Shown: positions 8,854-16,755 of the stretch, piece by piece | Layout of the letters: every line of letters starts with the position of its first letter | Numbering within the stretch: the first letter of the stretch is position 1 | NCBI GenBank assembly: GCA_947450495.1 | Contig: CANFVX010000005.1 | Coordinates: 1-32,236 of the forward strand | Direction: 5' to 3' | Origin: Gammaproteobacteria bacterium | Lineage (GTDB): Bacteria; Pseudomonadota; Gammaproteobacteria; Ga0077536 | Length of the DNA stretch: 32,236 nt | The notes under the pieces: model-generated | What the model was told of the DNA's origin: nothing | The model's input: the letters and a program-made list of their open reading frames with translations, nothing else | Database searches by the model: none | Translations under genes and position numbers: made by a program

Positions 8854-8919
8854 AAGCGCTGGTGACTCCCGCTGTTGGCTTGATGTTCTTTTGGGGCCGG
8901 ACAGACATCCCCCAGCCCT

Positions 8920-8947
8920 AGTGTAACGCACGCGGAATGGGTGTCGC
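8920..8947 (-). promoter_or_regulatory. Candidate sigma70-type promoter for aceE
   Basis: Read on the minus strand: a GCGACA -35-like box (8942-8947, 4 of 6 matches), a 16-bp spacer and a TACACT -10-like box (8920-8925, 4 of 6). This would give a leader of roughly 60 nt before aceE. It is the best candidate I see in the 155-bp divergent region, but both boxes are imperfect. Confidence 0.3.
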
Positions 8948-9008
8948 CGAATTGGCTTGCCTCGGATCGCGGCAGCCGAAAGACCGAAAACTTTGAAGGA
9001 AATTGCCC

Positions 9009-10496
9009 ATGAGTCCTGTCCGTTTTCAGATGCCGGAAGTCCCGCTGGTTCAGCAACAGGTAGACGCTTCCCCGGCGTGGATTCTGATGACCAGCGAGCG
9101 GCCGCAGTGGAACGATTTACCCTATGGCGCTGAACTTCTGCAACGACGGAGTCGACACGCGGGCGAGGCGCCCGAGGTCTGGGCGACGGACTTGCCTAAC
9201 CCCCACGCCACCCGCGCCGTACACGTCACCTTGAGCGATACGGCGACGGCCTTTGAGCGCTTGAGCCTCGCGCGACGGGCGATGGACCTCATCGCTGAGA
9301 TTAATCCGCGTGAATTGCTGATCAGTGGCCACGGACTGGCGGAGGCCGGGGCCGCTTATGAAGCCTTCGCGAGTGCCGCGTTAGCGCGCGTCGTGGCATT
9401 GCCGACCCACCGTCGACAGGCCCAGCAGCCCGCCCGCCTCGCGCGGATCAAACTGGTAGGGCCCGGGGCGGCGATAGACCACAAGCGGGTGCTGGCCGAG
9501 GCGCGCGCCAACGGGCTGGCCCGCCAGCTGTCGGTCATGCCCCCGAACCAGTTAACGCCCGGTCATTACCGCGAACGGCTGAGCGATCTGGCGACCCGCG
9601 AAGGGCTGGACTTTGAGTTTCTCGGGCACGCGGCGCTGCGCAAACGTGGCGCCGGGGCGTTTCTGGCCGTCGCGCAGGGCAGTAGCCGCAAGGACGCGGG
9701 GATCGCGCATTTATCCTGGCGTCCGCCGCGCCGGCGCCAGCTGCCGCGTCTGGCGCTGGTGGGCAAGGGGCTTTGCTACGACACCGGCGGGGTCAACGTA
9801 AAAAGCGCCCGCGGCATGTTCGGGATGCATCAGGACATGGCGGGCAGCGCCGTGGCCCTCGGCGTCATGCTGGCCTTGAAAGAGTTGGGGGCGCCGTTCC
9901 AGCTGGACTGCTGGCTCGCCTTGGCGGCCAACGATATCGGGCCCGAGGCCTATCAGCCGAATGATGTGGTGAGCGCGGCAGACGGCACCACGATTGAAAT
10001 CGTGCATACCGACGCCGAAGGCCGCATGGTGCTGGCAGACACCCTGGTGTTGGCCACCGCCTCCAAGCCGGACCTCGTGATCGACTACGCCACGCTGACC
10101 GGCGCCTGCATCAACGCGCTGGGCAAACGCTACAGCGGGGTATTCTCGAATCGGGACGCGCTGCTGCCGGTGCTGATTGCCGCCGGCCGGGCGAGCGGTG
10201 AGCGGGTGTGGCCGTTTCCGCTCGATCCCGACTTCGACAAGGCGCTGGAGAGTTCAGTGGCCGACATCAAGCAGTGTGCGATGGATGGCGAAGCGGACCA
10301 CATCATTGCCGCCCGTTTCCTGCAACGTTTTGTGCGGCATGAGGTGCCGTGGATCCATCTCGATCTGGCGGCGAGTAATCACAAAGGCGGGCTGGCGCAC
10401 GTGCCGACCGAGGAGACCGGGTTTGGCGTGCGCTACACCTGCAATCTGATGTTGGACCAGCAGGTGTTCCGGGTGCTCGGACGAACGCCGGCCTGA
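9009..10496 (+). CDS. Leucyl aminopeptidase, peptidase family M17
   Basis: A two-metal aminopeptidase that removes N-terminal residues from peptides in the cytoplasm. The 495-residue protein carries the M17 C-terminal catalytic domain: LVGKGLCYDTGGVNVK (Lys253, Asp258, Lys265), GMHQDMAGSA (Asp276) and HTDAEGRMVLAD (Asp335, Glu337, Arg339). The canonical NTDAEGR reads HTDAEGR here, and GITFDSGG reads GLCYDTGG, but all metal ligands are kept. The N-terminal domain (1-150) is divergent, as usual. The start at ATG 9009 has AAGGA 8 bp upstream, better than the in-frame TTG at 9003. It may be closer to the PepB/proteobacterial M17 subgroup than to PepA. It ends 2 bp before the convergent lipoprotein gene. 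Confidence 0.93.
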   Translation: MSPVRFQMPEVPLVQQQVDASPAWILMTSERPQWNDLPYGAELLQRRSRHAGEAPEVWATDLPNPHATRAVHVTLSDTATAFERLSLARRAMDLIAEINPRELLISGHGLAEAGAAYEAFASAALARVVALPTHRRQAQQPARLARIKLVGPGAAIDHKRVLAEARANGLARQLSVMPPNQLTPGHYRERLSDLATREGLDFEFLGHAALRKRGAGAFLAVAQGSSRKDAGIAHLSWRPPRRRQLPRLALVGKGLCYDTGGVNVKSARGMFGMHQDMAGSAVALGVMLALKELGAPFQLDCWLALAANDIGPEAYQPNDVVSAADGTTIEIVHTDAEGRMVLADTLVLATASKPDLVIDYATLTGACINALGKRYSGVFSNRDALLPVLIAAGRASGERVWPFPLDPDFDKALESSVADIKQCAMDGEADHIIAARFLQRFVRHEVPWIHLDLAASNHKGGLAHVPTEETGFGVRYTCNLMLDQQVFRVLGRTPA

Positions 10497-10498
10497 GG

Positions 10499-11074
10499 CT
10501 AATGCGTGGCGTTGGCGTTCGGACAAGGCGCGGTGCGTTCGCACTTCGAGCCTTTCTCGTAGATGAAGCGGATGAAATCGCTGCCCGGCATAAAGCGCTG
10601 TTTGAGATCCGGCAGATTCGCGCCTCTGTCGATTTCGCGCAGGAAGCAGTTCATGTCCTCGCCGCTGCCGTTGCAACGGAAATCGAGCGGCTGGACTTGC
10701 GCAGAATGAGTAGACAGCAAATAGCCGCCGGACGTGCGCTCCCAGGCCCGCGCAAACCGGGTGTCGGCACAGTCGCAGGTCAGGTAGCGGTCGGCGTACT
10801 CAATGAGTTTGCCCACCGTCATGCCGGGCACGGCATCGCCGGCGGCCCGCGCGTTGATGAGGCGCGCGGTCAGGAGTTCGCGGGGCGTGAGTGAGGGGTC
10901 TACCGTCGGTGCCGGGGCGGGGGCTTCGACGACGGCGGCCGGCGCTTCGCGTTTGAGGAAACTCGGCATGCTGGGCATGCTCGGGCGCAGCGAGGGTGCC
11001 TTGCAGGCGCTGAGCAGGAGCGCGGTGCCGAGTAGGAAAACCGCGTGCGCGGCGCGAGAGCGGGTGAAGGTCAT
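10499..11074 (-). CDS. Putative lipoprotein of unknown function
   Basis: A 191-residue protein with a lipoprotein signal peptide: RSR near the N-terminus, a hydrophobic stretch, and the lipobox LLSAC with Cys24 as the lipidated residue. A Pro/Ala-rich linker (about residues 28-60) follows. The mature domain contains four to six cysteines (CDC near 100, C about 134 and 142, C about 178 and 185), consistent with disulfides in the periplasm. I do not recognise the family. It is the last gene of the seven-gene operon starting at 15737, and its start overlaps the HAD stop by four bases (ATGA). Confidence 0.75.
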   Translation of the reverse strand: MTFTRSRAAHAVFLLGTALLLSACKAPSLRPSMPSMPSFLKREAPAAVVEAPAPAPTVDPSLTPRELLTARLINARAAGDAVPGMTVGKLIEYADRYLTCDCADTRFARAWERTSGGYLLSTHSAQVQPLDFRCNGSGEDMNCFLREIDRGANLPDLKQRFMPGSDFIRFIYEKGSKCERTAPCPNANATH

Positions 11075-11991
11075 CGGGCATCCATTTCTGTCTTGAAAGC
11101 GTGTTGTTCGCGCTCGAACCGGATCCTCGCAATGATGAGGTCGAGGATTGTTCTGACGCGCTTTTCCAGTGTCTTGCCGCTGCGATAGTCGGCTTCAGCA
11201 AAAAAATCGATGCGCTGGCCGGCGACCAGATCGCGGCACACCGCGAGCGAATTGTCGTTGCCGGGATTGTGCACGGCGATCGCGAAGCCGCCGTAGTTTT
11301 TGGTCACCGTCATGCAGGGCACGTCGGTCAGACCATCGCCCAGATACAGCATGTGACCAAACGGCACCGGGCGCTCGGCTTCCGGCATGTATTCGTTAAT
11401 TGATTCGCCCTGCTGCTCGCGACCCTTGTTGATGCGGAACAGATACTGCGTCTTGCTGGTGTCGTTAATGACGATAGTGGGGAAGCAGGCCACCTCGTGA
11501 TGATTGAAGTGATACTGCGAGGCGTAAATGCGCTCGAAGTGATGCTTGATGCTGATGCCTTCCAGAATCTCGCTTAAACCAGCTGAAATAATGTAGTGCC
11601 GGGCCTGCACCGTGCCGCCGGAGGCGCTGGCGACGTAGCGATTGACGCGCTCAAACCAGGTTTCGACGCCCGGAAAATACTGCACGTCGCGGGCGAGCTT
11701 GCGCAGGGCGTCTCGGCTGAGATGCGCCTTGTTGGCTTCAATCTTTTCCACCAGCAAACGCATGTAGGTGAGGATGCCGTCACCGCCGGTGCGTTTGGCT
11801 TCGGCATTCACTTCGGCCCAGAAGTCCTGTGGCGCAATCCCGAGCTGGGGCAGGACGGTGTATTCCTGCATGGGCTGCGGGGTGAGCGTGCCGTCGAAAT
11901 CGTAAATGAGCGCGAGCGTGTTGCGCGCGAAATCGCCGTGGCGCTGGTTGGCCTTGGCGCTGCCGGTGCTGGTGCTGGTGCGGCGGGTCAT
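11071..11991 (-). CDS. HAD-superfamily phosphatase, type with long cap
   Basis: A 306-residue HAD hydrolase. Motif I is YDFDGTLT with Asp31 (nucleophile) and Asp33; motif II is IISAG with Ser136; motif IV is LGDGLTDVPC with Asp219 and Asp223. Between motifs I and II lies a helical cap. The DFDGTLTP start and the GDGLTD motif resemble the phosphoserine-phosphatase-like branch, but the substrate cannot be assigned. It overlaps the next gene (lipoprotein) by four bases and the preceding exported-protein gene by one base (TGATG), so translation is probably coupled. There is no signal peptide, so it acts in the cytoplasm although the flanking operon genes encode exported proteins. Confidence 0.85.
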   Translation of the reverse strand: MTRRTSTSTGSAKANQRHGDFARNTLALIYDFDGTLTPQPMQEYTVLPQLGIAPQDFWAEVNAEAKRTGGDGILTYMRLLVEKIEANKAHLSRDALRKLARDVQYFPGVETWFERVNRYVASASGGTVQARHYIISAGLSEILEGISIKHHFERIYASQYHFNHHEVACFPTIVINDTSKTQYLFRINKGREQQGESINEYMPEAERPVPFGHMLYLGDGLTDVPCMTVTKNYGGFAIAVHNPGNDNSLAVCRDLVAGQRIDFFAEADYRSGKTLEKRVRTILDLIIARIRFEREQHAFKTEMDAR

Positions 11992-12482
11992 CAGGGCGCC
12001 GCCCGCTGGGCCAGGGCGCTGGCAAGCTGGCCCTTACGGCGCGCTTCCGCCCATTGGTCGAGCTGCTTGATGTCGAGCTTGGGATGGGTGGGTTTGAGCT
12101 GCGCCCAGGCGTCGAGCGTCGCGCTGATGCCGGCTTCTGCATCGTCACCCTGACGTTTGCCACGTAGCTGGGAGTCGAGATTGCCGCCCATGTAAGCGGC
12201 ATACAGCACGGCCTGCACGTCTTGCGGATAGGGCTGATACATCCAGAAGAGCAAATCACTGCGCAGCACGGTGTGCACCGTGCCCCGCTGCATGAATTTC
12301 AGGAAGGTTGGGGCTTCACGCAATTGCTGCTCTGGCGCCTGGCGGAAGCGATCCCAGGCCGCCAGCGCTTGTTCCTGCGTGATGACCTCCGGTACCGGCG
12401 CGCTGGTCGTGGCTGCGAGGGCGCAAATGCTGCTCAACATCAGCAAGCTGGCGACCAAGGTCTTGGTGAATTTCCCGGCCAA
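11991..12482 (-). CDS. Exported protein of unknown function (TTG start)
   Basis: A 163-residue protein with a clear signal peptide: Lys residues, then LVASLLMLSSICALA with cleavage near residue 23 or 24 (ALAA). The mature part is helical and charged; I do not recognise a domain. No ATG lies at a position that keeps the signal peptide. The TTG at 12482 follows the upstream TAA directly (TAATTG), and an AGAGGAAG ribosome-binding site lies 6 bp before the TTG, which decides the start. It is in the middle of the seven-gene operon, between two HAD phosphatases, and shares a base with the downstream one. The gene is probably real, since start, stop and signal peptide all fit the operon spacing. Confidence 0.75.
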   Translation of the reverse strand: MAGKFTKTLVASLLMLSSICALAATTSAPVPEVITQEQALAAWDRFRQAPEQQLREAPTFLKFMQRGTVHTVLRSDLLFWMYQPYPQDVQAVLYAAYMGGNLDSQLRGKRQGDDAEAGISATLDAWAQLKPTHPKLDIKQLDQWAEARRKGQLASALAQRAAP

Positions 12483-13172
12483 TTACGCTTCCTCTAAGCG
12501 GACACGGCCTGCGCGCAACAGCTCATGCACCCGCTGTGCGGCGGCCGGCATGGACGGCAAGATCTCGTGCACCAGTTCGGCGATGGCGGCGCCGGCGGGT
12601 TTCAAGTCCGGGATCATCAAAGTCCACATGCCGGCGCTGACGGCGGCCTGGGCGCCAACATCGGAATCTTCGAGGGCGATGCAGCGCGCCGGGTCCACGG
12701 CCAGACGCGAGGCCGCAAGGAGATAGACATCCGGCGCCGGCTTGCCCTGCTTCACTTCATCGCCGGTGGCGCACACGGGCAGATAGTCGATAAGGCCGGC
12801 GGCGCTTAACGCGGCCTGGGCGTGGCCGCTACGGGTCTGGGTGGCGACCGCGATGGGTACCCCGCCGGCGGTGAGGGCTTGCAGCAGCGCCGGAATGCCG
12901 GGCTTGCTGCGCATGCCGTCGCGGCTCACGGTCTGCTGATAGAAATGCTGGAACCGCAAGCGGTATTCGGCGAGCGGAAAGTCCGCGCCGAACACTTCCA
13001 TCAACATCGCTTCCACCCGCCCGCCCGGCAGGCCGATCATTTTGAGATACAGCTCATCGGTGAGGGTTTTGCCGAAATCTTCGCCCGCCAGCTGCGCGGC
13101 GCGACGAATGACGGGCTCGGAATCAATCAGCACGCCGTCCATATCGAAGATGACGGCATCGAAGCGTGTCAT
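12483..13172 (-). CDS. HAD-superfamily phosphatase, beta-phosphoglucomutase-like
   Basis: A 229-residue HAD hydrolase of the subfamily with an alpha-helical cap (PGMB/Gph/YniC type). Motif I is FDMDGVLIDSEP with Asp10 and Asp12; motif II is the Thr/Ser of ATQTRSG; motif III is the Lys of KQGKPAPDVY; motif IV is ALEDSDVG. DxDGVLIDSE is typical of sugar-phosphate phosphatases and mutases; which sugar phosphate cannot be said. It overlaps the LOG gene by four bases, and the next gene starts immediately after its stop. Two HAD proteins of different subfamilies in one operon suggest processing of more than one phosphorylated intermediate. Confidence 0.88.
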   Translation of the reverse strand: MTRFDAVIFDMDGVLIDSEPVIRRAAQLAGEDFGKTLTDELYLKMIGLPGGRVEAMLMEVFGADFPLAEYRLRFQHFYQQTVSRDGMRSKPGIPALLQALTAGGVPIAVATQTRSGHAQAALSAAGLIDYLPVCATGDEVKQGKPAPDVYLLAASRLAVDPARCIALEDSDVGAQAAVSAGMWTLMIPDLKPAGAAIAELVHEILPSMPAAAQRVHELLRAGRVRLEEA

Positions 13173-13729
13173 GGGGCGGCGACCAGTGGCAGACTTTCTT
13201 CCAGCGCTTCGAGCAGGCGGTCAACGCGGTCGTGGACCAGCAAGCGCGAGACTTCTGACCGATCGAGAAAGCCTTCCTTCACGGCGTGTTCAAGCACCGC
13301 ACACCAAGGGTCGAAGTAGCCGGCGGTGTTCAACAGCGCGATGGGTTTGTCGATACAGCCGAGTTGTCGCCACGCCATCACTTCCAGCAATTCGTCGAGC
13401 GTGCCGATGCCGCCGGGCAGGGCAATGAAGCCGTCGGCGAGTTCGATCATCAGGCCTTTGCGCTCAAACAGATCCTCGACCTGATGATTCACCTGCAGGC
13501 CCGAGTGCAGCACTTCACGGCTGGAGAGAAAACCCGGAATCACGCCGGTGACTTCGCCGCCCGCGTCGAGACAGCCCTGCGCCACCACGCCCATCAAGCC
13601 CACTCGGCCACCGCCATACACCAGCGGCCAGCCGCGCGCCGCCAGCGCTTTGCCCAGCGCCTGGGCATCTTCGGTATAGAGCGCGTTGGCGCCGGCGCGC
13701 GCGCCGCAAAACACAGCAATACTCGGCAT
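13169..13729 (-). CDS. LOG family protein (cytokinin riboside 5'-monophosphate phosphoribohydrolase type)
   Basis: A 186-residue Rossmann-type LOG protein. These hydrolyse nucleotide 5'-monophosphates (AMP or N6-modified AMP) to base plus ribose 5-phosphate. Signatures: SIAVFCGA at the N-terminus, VYGGGRVGLMG at 37-47, ERKGLMIELAD containing the Arg-Lys pair (90-91), and the PGGIGTLDE motif at 105-113. All catalytic and phosphate-binding positions appear intact. It overlaps the downstream HAD gene by four bases and lies 2 bp behind the exported-protein gene. A nucleotide or modified-base salvage role is known for the family; which substrate applies here is open. Confidence 0.9.
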   Translation of the reverse strand: MPSIAVFCGARAGANALYTEDAQALGKALAARGWPLVYGGGRVGLMGVVAQGCLDAGGEVTGVIPGFLSSREVLHSGLQVNHQVEDLFERKGLMIELADGFIALPGGIGTLDELLEVMAWRQLGCIDKPIALLNTAGYFDPWCAVLEHAVKEGFLDRSEVSRLLVHDRVDRLLEALEESLPLVAAP

Positions 13730-13731
13730 GG

Positions 13732-14349
13732 TCAGGGTCTCGCTATCCAGATCAGTTCGCCGCTGAGGACGGTCCAGTTTTTCCCTTTGCGGACGGCGCG
13801 GATGAGGCGACCAGAACCGCAGGCGGGGCCACAGGTAAATTCGATATACGCCAATGCATGTCCCTCGGGGGCGTCGACGGCCGTTCTTGAGAGGCGGAGC
13901 AGCCCGGGCGCATCGGGAAATTGCGCCCGAAATCGGCCCCAGTTCGCGGCCGCATCTTCGCCGGTGAAGATGTCAGCGCGGGTCTTGTCGTCCAGCAAAT
14001 GATATTTGGCCCGCAGGCTGAACTGCCGCTCAAGGGTAAGCGCGCTTTGATTGGCTTCCACCCAGGCTTTGAGCAAGGTCGGCGAGACGTCCAGTTTTTT
14101 CGCGACGTCCTCAAGTTTGGCGCCCGGTGCCAGGACGGCACCGGTTTCGTCGGTGGTGCGTTGGGCGATGACCACCGTCTTGGCGTCCGCCCCCAGCCCG
14201 TGGGAAATCAGCGCCGACCACAGCGCGTATTGGGTGCTCGTGTCGGGTTCGGCGGCGGTGACTGCGACCGGCGGCGCTGCCAAGGCAAGGCTTTGCCAGA
14301 GCATCAGCGGCAGGAGTCGCCAGCCGAAGCGCCTCAGCAAGCGCGTCAT
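13732..14349 (-). CDS. Exported protein of unknown function
   Basis: A 205-residue protein with a signal peptide (MTRLLRRFGWRLLPLMLW, then LALAA). The mature region includes a segment like LAPGAKLEDVAKKLDVSPTL that looks like a small helical repeat, and a C-terminal part with a CGPAC pair of cysteines in a beta-rich stretch. I do not recognise the family. The start at 14349 gives an ATGA overlap with the upstream MmgE/PrpD gene and places the signal peptide at the N-terminus; the longer open frame to 14448 would bury it. It is followed 2 bp later by the LOG gene. Confidence 0.72.
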   Translation of the reverse strand: MTRLLRRFGWRLLPLMLWQSLALAAPPVAVTAAEPDTSTQYALWSALISHGLGADAKTVVIAQRTTDETGAVLAPGAKLEDVAKKLDVSPTLLKAWVEANQSALTLERQFSLRAKYHLLDDKTRADIFTGEDAAANWGRFRAQFPDAPGLLRLSRTAVDAPEGHALAYIEFTCGPACGSGRLIRAVRKGKNWTVLSGELIWIARP

Positions 14350-15737
14350 CGCGCCACCATGGCGGAGGTGAGTGCTGCCAGATTGGACGCGGTATCGAGG
14401 CCCATCACGGCGGCGATCAAGGCGTCGCTGCTGGATAAAGCCCGACACCGGTCCGCATTGCGGCGGAATTTACGCATCACATCCTCCGGGCCGAGCGGGT
14501 TCTCGGCGGCGCCGCGGTTAACGGCCTCTCGCGCTTCAAGCACGTGGCCATTTTTGAGGTAAATCCGCAGCGCCCCGCTGTAACTGGCGGGATAGCGCGA
14601 TGCCGGATCTGGCTGCCAGCGCACTTTTTGCGCGAGCGCCAGCGTTGCGACATCGCCCAGCGCGGCGGGTTCCAGTTCATCGAGGCCAAAATCCCCGAGC
14701 CGCAGCGTGGCCGCCACGCAGAACTGCAGGCTGAACTGGGCATCGTAGGGCGACTGGGGCGCCAGTTTGGCGACCACGGGTTCGCACACGATCGCGATTT
14801 GGTCGGGGTGAATCAGCGCTTCGATGTGGTCGATGGCTGCGAGGTCGAAGCCCGGCAGTGCCCGGCAGTGCCGGGCGCAATCGATAAAGGCGTGCAGGAA
14901 GTGGCAGGCCGGATACGGTTTGAAGCCGTTGTCGAAAATCGCCCACTGGCGCCCCAGCCCGTCCAGCACGCCGCTGAGGTCCGGTGCCGGGTCGTCGAGC
15001 AGCATGCGATAGAGCCCGAAACGACCCTCAAAGGCCTGCGCCGGGCCCACGAATCCGGCGTGTCCGTACGCGGCCGCCGTGTAGCCCGCGACGGCGGCCC
15101 AGCCGGGATGCAGGCGCTTGGTCCACGCGCCGTCGTTGAGAAATTCCAGATTGCCGCTCGCCATACTGAGCGTGATGCCGAGCGCGTCGGCGATACCGCG
15201 CGAGGACGCGCCAAGCAAGTGGCCGGCGGCGGCCGCGCAGCCGAAGGCGCCAATGATCCCTGTGGGATGCCAGCCCCGCTTTTGCAGGGTGCCGCGGGCG
15301 ACGGCGCCGAGGCGGGCGTCGATTTCAACCGCCAGCAGATAGGCGGTGAGGGCGGCTCGACCGCTCACCCCGCAGCGTTGTCCCACGCCCAGCATCAGCG
15401 GCACCGCGCTGGCGGAACAGTGGACGACGCTCGCGCCGTGGGTGTCGTCGAAATCGAGCCCGTGCACCAGCACGCCGTTCTGGAGCATGGCGTCGCGGAG
15501 CGGCAGGCGCTCGCTGCGGCCAATCACAGGATATTCGCCGGCCTCGCCCAGACTATGGAGGGCGGCTGCGCTGATTTCGGCAAAGTCGCAGGTGCTGGCT
15601 GCAAGCGCGGTGCCCAGCGCATCCAGCACATGGAGTTTGGCGCGTTCAAAAGCTGCCGCCGGAATGGACTCCGGGTGCAGGCTGGCGGCGAACTCGGCCA
15701 GGCGAGTGGCGAGCGTAGGCGATGAGGGCGCTGACAT
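14346..15737 (-). CDS. MmgE/PrpD family protein
   Basis: A 463-residue MmgE/PrpD protein, the family of 2-methylcitrate dehydratase, cis-aconitate decarboxylase and immune-responsive protein 1. Typical features: an N-terminal helical domain starting LATRLAEFAASL, a HVLDALGTALA segment, GLDFDDTH near residue 95, GWHPTGIIGAFG at about 160, and a C-terminal domain with FKPYPACHF. No other propionate or methylcitrate gene (prpB, prpC, acnD) is nearby, so the substrate is probably not methylcitrate. The start at 15737 (MSAPSSPTLATRL) fits the family; the frame stays open to 15920 but that extension is unlike it. First gene of the seven-gene unit that runs to 10499. Confidence 0.9.
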   Translation of the reverse strand: MSAPSSPTLATRLAEFAASLHPESIPAAAFERAKLHVLDALGTALAASTCDFAEISAAALHSLGEAGEYPVIGRSERLPLRDAMLQNGVLVHGLDFDDTHGASVVHCSASAVPLMLGVGQRCGVSGRAALTAYLLAVEIDARLGAVARGTLQKRGWHPTGIIGAFGCAAAAGHLLGASSRGIADALGITLSMASGNLEFLNDGAWTKRLHPGWAAVAGYTAAAYGHAGFVGPAQAFEGRFGLYRMLLDDPAPDLSGVLDGLGRQWAIFDNGFKPYPACHFLHAFIDCARHCRALPGFDLAAIDHIEALIHPDQIAIVCEPVVAKLAPQSPYDAQFSLQFCVAATLRLGDFGLDELEPAALGDVATLALAQKVRWQPDPASRYPASYSGALRIYLKNGHVLEAREAVNRGAAENPLGPEDVMRKFRRNADRCRALSSSDALIAAVMGLDTASNLAALTSAMVAR

Positions 15738-15906
15738 GCGGCGATAGGGGGCTCGTCTCGGGTGGCAAAAGGGAACCCGCGCAGAGGGCGGTGAGTCCGT
15801 TAGAATCTGGAGGTCGGCCATTACACGGGCCGGCCTCCAAAGCGTCAAGCAGGCTCGAGGCTTGTTGAGGGACGCGATCCTTTTCACCTCAAATTGCACT
15901 GGATTC
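15738..15906. promoter_or_regulatory. Divergent intergenic region with a 12-bp-arm hairpin
   Basis: A 169-bp spacer between the MmgE/PrpD gene (minus) and the exported hydratase-like gene (plus). It contains an inverted repeat at 15808-15839: arm TGGAGGTCGGCC, 8-base loop, arm GGCCGGCCTCCA, pairing at 11 of 12 positions plus one G-U. TAGAAT at 15801-15806, just before the hairpin, resembles a plus-strand -10 box, but no good -35 box is present. The hairpin could be an operator or a leader structure for either gene. Confidence 0.5.
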
Positions 15907-16749
15907 ATGCGCACGCTCATTTTTTTCTGTTGCCTCGCCGTTCAGGGTCTCGCTCAAGCCTGGAGCACGCTCGACAACTGGGCCGACGTGGTGCTCCTGC
16001 AAACGCAGGCGCGCCGACCCTTGCCGACCATCACCGCGTTGGAGCCCACCTTGAAGCTGGAAGATGCCTATGGCATCCAGCAGCTGGTGGTGCGCGAACT
16101 CGGGGGCCGCACGCCGCTGGTGGGCTTTCGGTCCGATCTCACCTCGCCGCTCAGCCGGGCCCGCTTGCGCGGCACCGAACCGATTACTTCAGCAGTCCTC
16201 AAGGACCAGTGGCTGGCGCCCGGCGCGTGGGTCACGCGGGCCGCCAAGAGTCAGTTGAAAGTCGCGCCCGCCTTGGGTTTTACGCTCAATGTGCCAATTA
16301 CCAGCCCGGTGACCGATGCTTCCGATCTCGCCGTGAAGGTAAAGGAAGTGCGTCCGGTAGTGGTGCTGGTGGATTACAACTTCGACGACTCAGCGCCGCC
16401 GCAGGTGCAGGATTTGGTGGCCGCCAACGGCGCCAAGGCGAGGCTGGTGGTGGGCGAACCGTTCAGTAGCAGTGAGCCCTCGGTGGTGGACGCCACGTTC
16501 GTGGAGATGCGGCGCGCCGACGAAATAGTGGTGCGCGGCAAAGCCACCAATGTGATGGGCGGGCAGTACGAGGCGTTGCGGTGGCAGGTTAATCAGCTGA
16601 TTGCCCGTGGCTGGCAATTGAAGCCCGGATTTTTGCTTGTTACCGGACCCTTGGCCGAACCGGTGGCGGCCGAGGTTGGCGACTGGCAGGCGGATTACTG
16701 GGAGCACGCGCAGCTGAAGTTCAGCGTGGAATACGGCAAACCGCTGTAA
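15907..16749 (+). CDS. Exported 2-keto-4-pentenoate hydratase-fold protein, likely catalytically inactive
   Basis: A 280-residue protein with a signal peptide (MRTLIFFCCL, then AVQGLAQA, cleavage near 18) followed by a domain that aligns by eye with MhpD/4-oxalocrotonate decarboxylase-type hydratases. The DAYGIQQLVV segment at 53, the LVGFRSDLT segment at 71, and the GWQLKPGFLLVTGPL segment at 235 match the fold. The metal-binding acidic residues of MhpD (Glu106, Glu108, Glu139) align with Ala120, Ala122 and Val153, and the catalytic Lys60 with Arg75. The product therefore looks like a periplasmic binding or structural relative rather than a hydratase. The start at ATG 15907 gives a normal signal peptide. 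It converges with the permease gene with a 6-bp gap. Confidence 0.75.
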   Translation: MRTLIFFCCLAVQGLAQAWSTLDNWADVVLLQTQARRPLPTITALEPTLKLEDAYGIQQLVVRELGGRTPLVGFRSDLTSPLSRARLRGTEPITSAVLKDQWLAPGAWVTRAAKSQLKVAPALGFTLNVPITSPVTDASDLAVKVKEVRPVVVLVDYNFDDSAPPQVQDLVAANGAKARLVVGEPFSSSEPSVVDATFVEMRRADEIVVRGKATNVMGGQYEALRWQVNQLIARGWQLKPGFLLVTGPLAEPVAAEVGDWQADYWEHAQLKFSVEYGKPL

Positions 16750-16755
16750 GCCTGC

